Shown here one piece after another: positions 1 through 5,641 of a stretch of 5,766 bases of DNA; the first letter of the stretch is position 1, and each line of letters starts with the position of its first letter. The DNA comes from DATADF01 sp046263155 (lineage in GTDB: Bacteria; Actinomycetota; CADDZG01; WHSQ01), in contig JBHELF010000159.1 of NCBI GenBank assembly GCA_046263155.1, forward strand, positions 1 through 5,766, read 5' to 3'. The notes under the pieces were generated by a model, which was not told the DNA's origin, searched no databases, and saw only the letters and a list, made by a program, of their open reading frames with translations. The position numbers and the translations under genes are program-made.

Positions 1-198
1 GCCGCGGGCCTCGAGCCGGCCAGCGAGCCTCTCGATCTGCTGGTCGGTTTCCCGCCGGTGGCGTTCGAGCTGCTCTTTGATCTGTGGATCCGCGGTGGTC
101 TCGATCATCGAGGCCAGCATCTGCTTGACATTGAGCTCCATGGCGTGCGCGTCGCGTAGGTAGCTGTTCAGTTTCGAATCAATATCCCGCTCCGTCAC
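1..198 (-). CDS. DUF892 (YciE/YciF-like) ferritin-like protein, 5' part
   Basis: Only the first 66 codons lie in the window; the gene continues past the left edge. I translated it from the reverse strand. The start is GTG at 198-196, preceded by AAAGGGG (210-204) five bases upstream; no in-frame ATG competes. The product begins VTERDIDSKLNSYLRDAHAM and goes on with an amphipathic helix-turn-helix pattern ending in HRRETDQQIERLAGRLEARG. The YLRDAHAMExNVxQML helix followed by the HxxET...RL helix is what I know from DUF892 proteins, a ferritin-like four-helix-bundle family of stress proteins in the cytoplasm. In this half, E21 (AME) and E49 (RRET) are candidate metal-site residues; the second half of the bundle is missing, so the di-metal site cannot be judged. 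The exact function is unknown for most members. It is preceded by a sigmaB-like promoter, which fits a stress role. Family call fairly sure, function not. Confidence 0.8.
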   Translation of the reverse strand, partial: MTERDIDSKLNSYLRDAHAMELNVKQMLASMIETTADPQIKEQLERHRRETDQQIERLAGRLEARG

Positions 199-217
199 GG
201 CGACCCCTTTCGAGCAT

Positions 218-233
218 GGCGCGTAAACGCGCC
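218..233 (-). promoter_or_regulatory. GC-rich hairpin in the DUF892 5' leader
   Basis: GGCGCGT and ACGCGCC face each other across two bases, so the 16 bp are a perfect inverted repeat. In the leftward transcript this folds as six G-C pairs with a UUUA tetraloop, ending about seven bases before the SD of the DUF892 gene. It could tune translation or mRNA stability, or be a DNA operator; nothing here decides between these. It has no U tract, so it is not a terminator. Confidence 0.4.
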
Positions 234-263
234 TGAAAACGGCAACACGAACCAGGGCAAGGA

Positions 264-288
264 ATACCCCGTGGTCGCTGCGACAAAC
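264..288 (-). promoter_or_regulatory. SigmaB/SigmaF-type promoter for the DUF892 gene
   Basis: Read on the reverse strand, GTTT (288-285) is followed after 15 bases by GGGTAT (269-264). This matches the known general-stress sigma consensus (GTTT, a spacer of about 14-17, GGGTAT; B. subtilis SigB, actinobacterial SigB/SigF). Transcription would start near 257, giving a leader of about 58 bases before the GTG at 198. The downstream gene belongs to a stress-associated family, which raises the odds that the match is real. It is a sequence match only. Confidence 0.6.
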
Positions 289-289
289 C

Positions 290-304
290 GGTCCGCCGCG
301 GACC
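290..304. promoter_or_regulatory. 15-bp palindrome between divergent promoters (candidate operator)
   Basis: GGTCCGC, one C, then GCGGACC form a perfect 7-bp-arm inverted repeat. It lies one base from AAAC (285-288), the -35 of the leftward promoter, and one base from GTTA (306-309), the -35-like box of the rightward promoter, so the dyad extends imperfectly into both boxes. A dimeric regulator bound here would touch both promoters. The binding protein is unknown. It could also be incidental in GC-rich DNA. Confidence 0.45.
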
Positions 305-305
305 A

Positions 306-331
306 GTTATTAACGGTGCATGCTCGGGTAC
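306..331 (+). promoter_or_regulatory. Possible sigmaB-like promoter for the membrane-protein gene
   Basis: GTTA (306-309), 16 bases, then GGGTAC (326-331) differ from the GTTT / GGGTAT stress-sigma consensus at one base per box. The predicted start near 338 gives a leader of about 245 bases before the ATG at 584, which would include the 354-375 hairpin and the 416-484 ORF. The match is weaker than the leftward one; what supports it is the mirror-image placement about the palindrome. Confidence 0.35.
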
Positions 332-353
332 GTGTTCGGCGCGAGGTAGCCGC

Positions 354-375
354 CCGCAGGCTCTTTCCCCTGCGG
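354..375 (+). promoter_or_regulatory. Leader hairpin (inverted repeat, 7-bp arms)
   Basis: CCGCAGG (354-360) pairs with CCTGCGG (369-375) around an 8-base pyrimidine-rich loop. It lies about 16 bases after the predicted rightward transcription start. No T run follows, so it is not a classic terminator. It may be a leader stem or a DNA operator; the role is unknown. Confidence 0.35.
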
Positions 376-415
376 ATTGCTGAGCCTCGTCAATTCGAAC
401 GCCCAAGGAAAGGAG

Positions 416-484
416 ATGGCGCCAGTGTCCAGCGACGCCGGCGCTCATGGGACTTCAGGGAAGAGGCGAAGGAGCGAAGCGTAA
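416..484 (+). CDS. Possible 22-codon leader ORF
   Basis: ATG at 416-418 opens a 22-codon frame ending in TAA (482-484). It is preceded by the purine-rich AAGGAAAGGAG, of which AAGGA sits six bases from the ATG. The peptide is small and basic near its end (GKRRRSEA). It lies 100 bases before the membrane-protein start, in the same phase. In another frame, 489-569 reads as a short hydrophobic segment (ALAAGVLLWWGRR) ending in TGA but with no start codon, so this stretch may be a decayed small membrane-protein gene. Codon use is not decisive and I recognise no family. It could equally be non-coding leader. Confidence 0.2.
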   Translation: MAPVSSDAGAHGTSGKRRRSEA

Positions 485-583
485 TTGATCGCTGGCGCGC
501 TACAACGCGTCGCCGGCGGGGGCACTTGCAGCGGGCGTCCTGCTGTGGTGGGGACGACGATCGAGGTGACGGGAGGAAGCGAC

Positions 584-2155
584 ATGGTTAATGCAACTGC
601 ACGAGCCCGCGCTCTGGGTGCGCGGGAGCTTGCGAAGTTTACGGCAGCCGTCGCCTTGATCGCAATCTTCGCCGACGCGGCGATAGGGCACGGGCTTCTG
701 TGGGAGAACGATCCCTACTGGACGTACTGGATAACGAAGACGTTCCTGATCGCGACGATCTTCGGGCTCGGCACCGCGTGGCTCGGTGTCGGTGTCGGTC
801 GTGGGGCGATAATCACCGCGGTCCACACTCTCGTCCTCACCGTTTACTACTGGTCGCTGTCACCGATCGGCCTTCCGTCGAGTCCCGAATGGCTTGATCT
901 CGAGCACACGTGGATCACCGGTGTCCCGGTTCACTTCGGCGTGATCTATCTCGGCTACTTGGTGACCCTGTGGATCTGGCGTCGGCGTGACCAAGGAGTC
1001 GTCGCGAACGAAGACCCACGCCGGGACGCCGTCCTGGCCCTCGTCGTCTCTCTTGCGATCGTGATCATTGGAGGGGGGGTGGCGTCGCTTGCCGTCGGCG
1101 ACTTCCCGGGAGTGACGTGGTATCTAGTGCGCCTTCTGATCACCATTCCGTTCGTGCTCGGCTGGTGGGGCCTCGTGGGGCGCGACCGGCTTGCTGCCGC
1201 TACCGGTGGCCTCGTGCTCGCCCTTATATGGGCGACGTATTCACACTTCCTCGGCCCTGTCGGCCTTCCCGACCTCCCGTTGCGAATCTTCGAGCAGGCT
1301 CCGCCCGAAGCGACCGTGAGGTGGCTCGACTATCGGGAAACGTGGCTCATCAGCCTCCCGATATATCTCGTGGTTTCTGTCGCGGCGTTGCTTTTTGCTG
1401 CGCGTCGACAGCCGACGACGGAGGCGCTGGCGCAGCTACATCGCGGTCTTCTCGGCGCCGCCGCCGTCGTAACGATCATCGTGCTCCCGCTTGGTGTGGT
1501 TGCTTTTGCCTCTAACGAATCTGGAGGTGACGAAGCGGAGATCAATGCCTCCGGGGCCGCGAGCGTCGAGGAGGGCGAGTGGTATAGCGACGACTTCGTC
1601 GGCGCCACCGCGTCGATACAGCTTCATGGGCGCGACCGCGTCGCTCGGGTAACACCGCTCGAACCACACGACGTTGTTGCTATCGACGCGTCCATCGATC
1701 ACCCGGATGGTTCGACATACGAAGTCACAGTCGACCAGCCGATGGTGTCGGATCCGCTTGGCCGGCACACCACATGGTGGGGCGTTGGGCTGCATCACTG
1801 GCACCACGGACGGAGCGGGATCGGCAGCGACGCTCTTCCCCCGATCCATTCGGAGGTTGCTGTATTCGGCGTGGGCGCGGTCAGCGCAGACGGAGAGCTG
1901 ATCGCTACCGGTGTGCCCGTCCACGCTATGACGGCAGAAGAAGGCTTGCCGGGAAGACTCGAGCTGGACGTTGGCGATCCCTCTTCGGATATTCCCGCTC
2001 TCCCAAATGGCCACTTGAGGATCGTGTGGGACGACTATGACGGCGGCGCGGGGCAGGGGCCCAAACGAGCCCGGAATCTCCTTGGAAGCGGAGCATTGTT
2101 GGGTTTGCTGCTCTTGGCCTTGCTGATCAACCGTGAACAACGAGGAGGTGACTAA
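584..2155 (+). CDS. Polytopic membrane protein with C-terminal extracytoplasmic domain, unknown function
   Basis: The product is 523 aa. The ATG at 584 is chosen because GGGAGG (571-576) lies seven bases upstream and a hydrophobic segment follows soon after; an in-frame TTG at 485 has no comparable SD. I do not recognise a named family. About nine membrane helices fill residues 18-310. Two related three-helix modules are visible, roughly 48-133 and 177-274: both contain (S/G)P(I/V)GLP followed by WLDxxxTW (W103-W110 and W247-W254), the second with about 13 extra residues between. Residues about 311-496 are soluble, acidic at first, then beta-rich, with WWGVGLHHWHHGRSGIG at 398-414 as a striking His/Trp cluster. 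A final helix (about 498-515) and a short NREQRGGD tail anchor the C-terminus, which suggests the soluble domain lies outside the membrane. A metal- or ligand-binding sensor or assembly role is conceivable but unproven. It may share stress regulation with the divergent DUF892 gene. Confidence 0.85.
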   Translation: MVNATARARALGARELAKFTAAVALIAIFADAAIGHGLLWENDPYWTYWITKTFLIATIFGLGTAWLGVGVGRGAIITAVHTLVLTVYYWSLSPIGLPSSPEWLDLEHTWITGVPVHFGVIYLGYLVTLWIWRRRDQGVVANEDPRRDAVLALVVSLAIVIIGGGVASLAVGDFPGVTWYLVRLLITIPFVLGWWGLVGRDRLAAATGGLVLALIWATYSHFLGPVGLPDLPLRIFEQAPPEATVRWLDYRETWLISLPIYLVVSVAALLFAARRQPTTEALAQLHRGLLGAAAVVTIIVLPLGVVAFASNESGGDEAEINASGAASVEEGEWYSDDFVGATASIQLHGRDRVARVTPLEPHDVVAIDASIDHPDGSTYEVTVDQPMVSDPLGRHTTWWGVGLHHWHHGRSGIGSDALPPIHSEVAVFGVGAVSADGELIATGVPVHAMTAEEGLPGRLELDVGDPSSDIPALPNGHLRIVWDDYDGGAGQGPKRARNLLGSGALLGLLLLALLINREQRGGD

Positions 2156-2171
2156 GGGCCGCCCACGATCT

Positions 2172-2195
2172 CCTGACTGGCAGTGCCAGGTCAGG
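2172..2195 (+). terminator. Hairpin after the membrane-protein gene
   Basis: CCTGAC-TGGCA (2172-2182) faces TGCCA-G-GTCAGG (2184-2195), an 11-bp stem with a single bulged G and a very tight centre. It starts 17 bases after the TAA. No T tract follows, so intrinsic termination is doubtful; it may act as an mRNA 3'-end stem or be part of the recombination region. CAGGTCAG (2187-2194) also recurs inverted as CTGACCTG at 2303-2310. Confidence 0.35.
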
Positions 2196-2226
2196 CCGTG
2201 GCTATCGATGTCATTCATCATCAGTT

Positions 2227-2246
2227 CCATGACCAATCCATGACCA
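2227..2246. repeat. Tandem direct repeat CCATGACCA x2
   Basis: CCATGACCA occurs at 2227-2235 and again at 2238-2246, giving an 11-bp period close to one DNA helical turn. It lies about 110 bases upstream of the tRNA-Val remnant. Short direct repeats at this distance are where arm-type binding sites of tyrosine integrases are often found, but the link is inference. Confidence 0.5.
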
Positions 2247-2270
2247 CTGCGGGCGAATTCTGCGGCAATT
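2247..2270. repeat. Short imperfect direct repeat CTGCGG...AATT
   Basis: CTGCGG at 2247-2252 and 2260-2265 are each followed by AATT (2256-2259 and 2267-2270), with 13- and 11-base offsets. The repeat starts directly after the CCATGACCA pair. It is too short and imperfect for a firm call. Confidence 0.3.
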
Positions 2271-2351
2271 CCGGGAACACTCACGACAGGCTGATTTGCC
2301 TTCTGACCTGCAGGCCTTAGTCATTTGGGTTGGTCGGAGGGATGCGGGATT

Positions 2352-2400
2352 CTTTGTTCACACCGAAGAGGTCACTGGTTCGATCCCAGTACCGCCCACC
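2352..2400 (+). pseudogene. tRNA-Val(CAC) 3' fragment; candidate attachment site
   Basis: The 3' part of a tRNA is intact. CTTTG (2352-2356) pairs with CGAAG (2364-2368), with one G-U, around loop TTCACAC, which puts anticodon CAC (Val) at 2359-2361. Variable loop AGGTC follows, then T stem ACTGG / CCAGT around TTCGATC (2374-2390), acceptor strand ACCGCCC (2391-2397), discriminator A and CC, then T, so CCA is not encoded. No proper 5' half precedes it. GGGTTGGT (2327-2334) could pair with the acceptor strand only with an extra T, and the 17 bases after it form no D arm. A 3' tRNA piece running from the anticodon loop to the end is typical of the duplication left by an integrative element. The fragment ends 47 bases before the stop of the convergent BNR gene. 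Fragment identity is sure; the attachment-site role is inferred. Confidence 0.75.
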
Positions 2401-2447
2401 TTAAGCACCTGCGCCGGCTCGTCCGGGGGCAAGGGACTCGGAGCGGA

Positions 2448-3794
2448 TCAGAGGTGAAGACCGGCGACGACACCCTCGCCGAACTCGCTTCCAATGTCGA
2501 TGCAGCGCAGGCCGTCGCACCCATCTACGAAGGAGGCCCATGCGCTGCGCCCTTGTAACTGGACGTCGATGAAGTCGTATGCCGCCTGGCATCTCCTCGG
2601 TCCGCATTCGCCGACGACGAAAGGATCTCGACGGCTGCCGAAGCGCGCACTGTAGAAGATTGGCCGGGCGGCCGAGGCATTGCGTGTCAGCGTTATGTAC
2701 GCGCTCCACGTCGTCCGCGAGTGATCACCGTCGACCCCAGGGGAGTCCGTCGAGCCCATGTACGCTGCCGCAACGATCCCGGTGTCATTGACCGCCAAGG
2801 CCGGGAGGCTAGCCTCCTTGACTCCCGGAGGCGCAATCGGGACGACGCGCGGGAAGGTTCGCCCACCATCGTTTGAGATAGCAAGATAGGGCAGACGATC
2901 CGCTTTCATCCAGAGGTAGTAGACGGTGCCGTTCGCGTCGACAGCCATGGCGGCCTCGTGGTGGCTGTTGGTTGATGCATCTGCCACGGTCACGACCTGC
3001 CAAGTGGCACCTTCGTCGCGGCTGATCGCGAGGTAAGGCTTGTCGCACGCCGTCGGCAGATAGACAGTCCCGTCGGACGCAGCGTCGCCGTGGCCCGTCA
3101 GGCGACCGCAATCGAGAACGTCCGAGACCTCCAAGAAAGGCGGCGCTCCCGTGTTGCGGAAGGTCATGCCTCCGTCGAGGGACTTCGAACAGATCGCGGA
3201 GGGGATCGATTGGGCGCAGATATAGACGACATTCGGATACGCGACCGTCGCAGAGAACGCGGGCGGTCCCGCAAAAACGTGCTGATGATCGGATCCCCCG
3301 CACCCGAGTCGCGTCATCGTCCAGGTTTCACCAGCGTCGTCGGAATGCGACAGCTGGGAGCAATAGCTAGCTTGGATCCAATCGACCGTGAAGACACGAT
3401 CGGTTTCGTCGTCGATGTAAAGGAAGGGGTCGTTGGTCGAACGATGGGTGTGCTGGTCGCCCACGGTCGGCGACGCGTATTCCCATGTCTTGCCCCGATC
3501 TTCGCTCCTGAGAACGTCGGGCACGATGGTCCCGAAGGGGCCCGAGGGATCGTTGTCGGGGTAGTGGGCGCCCTGGAACAGGATCGTTCCGTCCGAGATG
3601 ATCCCGAGTGTTGGCTCGAACGCCGTCGCTCCTGTGCGACTAGCGGTCGCGCGCGCGTGCACAGTCGTCGGTTTCTTCGCGCCCGGGCCGTGCACAATGA
3701 CGTCCGTCGGGACGCGTTCGTCCTTGTCGCTTGACCAAGCGCCCACCGGCAAGAGCAGCATGCCGACCGCGAAAACCGCAATGATGCATCGCAT
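2448..3794 (-). CDS. Secreted BNR/Asp-box repeat protein (sialidase-like beta-propeller)
   Basis: The product is 448 aa. The ATG at 3794 is preferred over longer frames because GAAGGA lies seven bases upstream and the protein then opens with a clear signal peptide, MRCIIAVFAVGMLLLPVGAW, with cleavage likely near residues 20-23. Five Asp boxes (SxDxGxT[WF]) are visible at 97-104, 151-158, 205-212, 258-265 and 307-314, typical of six- or seven-bladed propellers of the sialidase/BNR superfamily. Residues 254-265 and 303-314 look like a repeated blade (PYLAIS..DxGxT). Ten or so Cys residues (for example C145, C165, C193, C202, C229, C250, C397, C402, C426, C431) suggest disulfides outside the cell. 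Asp boxes are structural, so enzyme activity is not shown and true sialidase is doubtful; glycan binding or hydrolysis is possible. It stands alone next to the tRNA scar, so it may be cargo of an element or the first host gene beyond it. Confidence 0.85.
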   Translation of the reverse strand: MRCIIAVFAVGMLLLPVGAWSSDKDERVPTDVIVHGPGAKKPTTVHARATASRTGATAFEPTLGIISDGTILFQGAHYPDNDPSGPFGTIVPDVLRSEDRGKTWEYASPTVGDQHTHRSTNDPFLYIDDETDRVFTVDWIQASYCSQLSHSDDAGETWTMTRLGCGGSDHQHVFAGPPAFSATVAYPNVVYICAQSIPSAICSKSLDGGMTFRNTGAPPFLEVSDVLDCGRLTGHGDAASDGTVYLPTACDKPYLAISRDEGATWQVVTVADASTNSHHEAAMAVDANGTVYYLWMKADRLPYLAISNDGGRTFPRVVPIAPPGVKEASLPALAVNDTGIVAAAYMGSTDSPGVDGDHSRTTWSAYITLTRNASAARPIFYSARFGSRRDPFVVGECGPRRCQAAYDFIDVQLQGRSAWASFVDGCDGLRCIDIGSEFGEGVVAGLHL

Positions 3795-3948
3795 TGAGAT
3801 GTCCTTCGCTGAGTGCTGCCGTTTACCTCCGTCTGGCGAACCTCTCCCTTTCGTCGTTCTCTCTTCGCTGCGCGGCGACCTCGATCGGCAATGCAACTAG
3901 GCTAAGAGGAGGTGAAGAGTCACGTCGGAATTTCTTCGACCGGTACGG

Positions 3949-4125
3949 GTGGCGGGCGTTCTTATTAGCCTTTCTCGCCATCCCGACCGCTTTTTTTGGC
4001 CGGTGTTGGTGCTGGGTGAACTGGCGGCCGTCGGGCGCAAGAAGGACAAGCGTCTCGCGCACGAGGAGACGCGCAAGTGGAAGAAGCTGAACCGCGACGC
4101 GCGGGCGCGGGCCCGTCTCCGCTAG
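3949..4125 (+). CDS. Small basic ORF, possibly frameshifted or with a decayed start
   Basis: This frame was read by eye. From GTG 3949 it gives 58 aa, ending TAG at 4123-4125: a short hydrophobic stretch (FFWPVLVLGELAAVG) then a very basic tail (RKKDKRLAHEETRKWKKLNR). From about 3998 to the stop almost every third base is G or C, a strong coding sign. The start is unclear. A perfect SD, AGGAGGTGA (3907-3915), lies upstream; at ideal spacing in this frame sits GTC (3919), not a start codon. In the next frame 3917-3997 has better codon use and a longer hydrophobic run (AFLLAFLAIPTAFF), and joins this frame by a -1 shift exactly at T7 (3991-3997). So the true product may be about 65-70 aa, made by frameshifting, or the gene may be broken, or the T run may be miscounted. 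The stop abuts the pilT stop. Family unknown. Confidence 0.45.
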   Translation: MAGVLISLSRHPDRFFWPVLVLGELAAVGRKKDKRLAHEETRKWKKLNRDARARARLR

Positions 4126-5568
4126 TTAACGAAGGCCGAGCTTGTGGAGCACCAGCTCGAAGTCATGCGGGGAGCTGGCCGCGTTGCGCGCGTCCTCGAT
4201 CGTCACGATGCCCTCCTGGAAGAGGCCAACCAGCGCTTGGTCGAAGGTCTGCATCCCGTAGTAGCTGGATTCCGCCACGATGTCATGCATCTCGTGTGTC
4301 TTGTTGGAGTCGAGGATCGTGTCGCGGATACGGCCGTTCATGATCATGATCTCGATGGCCGGCACGCGGCCCCCGCCGGCCTTCGGTAGGAGTCGCTGGC
4401 TAATGACCCCCACTAGTGAACCAGCCAGGGCTGCTCGAACCTGGGTCTGCTGGTCGAGCGGGAAGAAGTCGAGGATGCGGTTAATAGTCTCGGCTACGTC
4501 CGTCGTGTGCAGGGTCGCGAGGACGAAGTGGCCCGTCTCCGCAGCTTGAAGGGCCGCCCGCACAGTCTCGGTGTCGCGGATCTCGCCGACGAAGATGACG
4601 TCGGGGTCTTGACGCATGGCGGCTCGCAGCGCGGGCCGGAAATCCATGGTGTCCTGGCCAACTTCACGCTGCGTCACCACGGATTGATCGTCGTTGTGCA
4701 GGATCTCTATGGGGTCCTCAATCGTGACGATGTGAGCGCGCCTCGAGGTGTTGATGTGCCGCAGCATTGCTCCACAGGTCGTCGTCTTTCCGGATGAGGT
4801 CGGGCCCGTCACAAGGACGAGCCCGCGGTGCTCGCTGGCCAGCTTCTCGACGGCCGGGGGCAAACGCAACTCGTCGAACGAAGGCACCGTAGAGAGGATT
4901 CGGCGAGCGGCGATGCCCATACTTCCGCGTTGCTTGTGCACGTTTACGCGGAAGCGCCCAAACCCTGCGAGTGAGTAGGCGAAGTCGACCTCGCCTTTTT
5001 CCTCGAGCGTCGCGATGTCCTTGGGCCGCATCATCGCTTCGGCCAACCGCTTCGCCTCATCCGGCTTGAGGACCGGGTAATCGAGAGGATGGAGATGACC
5101 GCTGATGCGAATGGTGGGCGGAGAGCCGACTTTCACGTGCAGATCGGATGCGTTGTGCTCGGCGATGTAGCGCAATAGATCATCGATGTGGGCCTCGTCG
5201 CCCTCGAACTTCAGCGGGGGCAGCTCGGCTGCTGATTGGGCTTCATCTAGGTCTTCGGCTGCCGTCTGACCGTCGGGACCCGGTGCCGGCCCGAGCTTCT
5301 CGTCCAGCGCGTCCGCAAGCAGAGGGTCGACCGCGGTAGTGGCTGCTGTCGGGGGTGGGGGCGTTGCAATCGGGGCTGCCGCCGGCGTCGGCGCTGCTGC
5401 CGGAGTCGGTGCGACCGGCGCAGCCGGAGGTTGGGGCTCCGCGGTGGGTGCAGCGGAAGGCGGCGCGGCTGCGGGGGCCGCGGGTGTCGAGTTTTCGGTT
5501 TCAGCATCGGTCTTCGGCTTAGTGGTGACGGGGAACATTGGTCCCCAGTCTTCGTTTTCGCTGGCCAA
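4126..5568 (-). CDS. pilT: PilT-like type IV pilus retraction ATPase with Ala/Pro-rich N-terminal extension
   Basis: The product is 480 aa, against about 340-370 for typical PilT. The start is TTG at 5568-5566, with AGGAG six bases upstream; the first ATG, ten codons in, has a weaker site. Residues 1-28 are acidic/polar and about 29-75 are a low-complexity Ala/Pro linker containing TPAAAP twice (DNA repeat 5371-5406). The PilT core starts near 125: an N-terminal PAS-like domain (IDDLLRYIAEHNASDLHVKV), Walker A GPTSSGKTT (255-263), Asp box TIEDPIE (282-288), Walker B DPDVIFVGEIRD (320s; catalytic E329) and His box HFVLATLHTTD (347-357). NGRIRDTI (411-418) replaces the canonical AIRNLIRE motif, and MQTFDQALVGLF near the end is typical of PilT. 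It would act as a cytoplasmic hexamer pulling pilin from the pilus base for twitching motility. A role as a PilB-type extension motor is less likely because the PilB N-terminal domain is absent. Confidence 0.95.
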   Translation of the reverse strand: MASENEDWGPMFPVTTKPKTDAETENSTPAAPAAAPPSAAPTAEPQPPAAPVAPTPAAAPTPAAAPIATPPPPTAATTAVDPLLADALDEKLGPAPGPDGQTAAEDLDEAQSAAELPPLKFEGDEAHIDDLLRYIAEHNASDLHVKVGSPPTIRISGHLHPLDYPVLKPDEAKRLAEAMMRPKDIATLEEKGEVDFAYSLAGFGRFRVNVHKQRGSMGIAARRILSTVPSFDELRLPPAVEKLASEHRGLVLVTGPTSSGKTTTCGAMLRHINTSRRAHIVTIEDPIEILHNDDQSVVTQREVGQDTMDFRPALRAAMRQDPDVIFVGEIRDTETVRAALQAAETGHFVLATLHTTDVAETINRILDFFPLDQQTQVRAALAGSLVGVISQRLLPKAGGGRVPAIEIMIMNGRIRDTILDSNKTHEMHDIVAESSYYGMQTFDQALVGLFQEGIVTIEDARNAASSPHDFELVLHKLGLR

Positions 5569-5597
5569 CGGATTCTCCTAGGTGTGTATGACGCCCC

Positions 5598-5627
5598 TCA
5601 GGGCTCGTAAAGAGCTTCGATATTCAT
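5598..5627 (-). other. 9-codon upstream ORF before pilT
   Basis: ATG at 5627-5625 opens MNIEALYEP and stops at TGA (5600-5598), 29 bases before the pilT TTG. An AGGT lies directly upstream of the ATG, a poor SD. It could be a translated leader affecting pilT, or chance. Confidence 0.2.
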
Positions 5628-5641
5628 ACCTGAAACCAAGT

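Noticed and set aside
271..591. 106-codon forward frame upstream of the membrane-protein gene
   Set aside because: It lies over the divergent promoter region, is Arg-rich with no SD, and runs out of phase with the gene starting at 584.
1436..2284. 282-codon open frame on the reverse strand
   Set aside because: It is antisense to the membrane-protein gene, shows no coherent domain or membrane pattern, and its sense partner has a strong SD and clear helices.
2327..2400. A complete tRNA-Val gene starting at GGGTTGGT
   Set aside because: The acceptor strand pairs only if one T is dropped, and the 17 bases before the anticodon stem form no D stem or D loop, so only the 3' part is supported.
2325..2558. 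77-codon forward frame across the tRNA fragment
   Set aside because: It translates the T arm and acceptor of the tRNA remnant and then the antisense of the BNR 3' end, which is not a real gene pattern.
3090..3734. 214-codon open frame on the forward strand
   Set aside because: It is antisense to the BNR gene, Arg-rich and without a recognisable fold; such long open shadow frames are common in GC-rich DNA.
3823..4062. 79-codon reverse-strand frame upstream of the BNR gene
   Set aside because: Its GTG start has no SD, third positions are mixed, and the opposite strand carries the better coding signal from 3998 to 4125.
5339..5581. Gly/Ala-rich 80-codon forward frame
   Set aside because: It is the antisense image of the Ala/Pro-rich linker of PilT.
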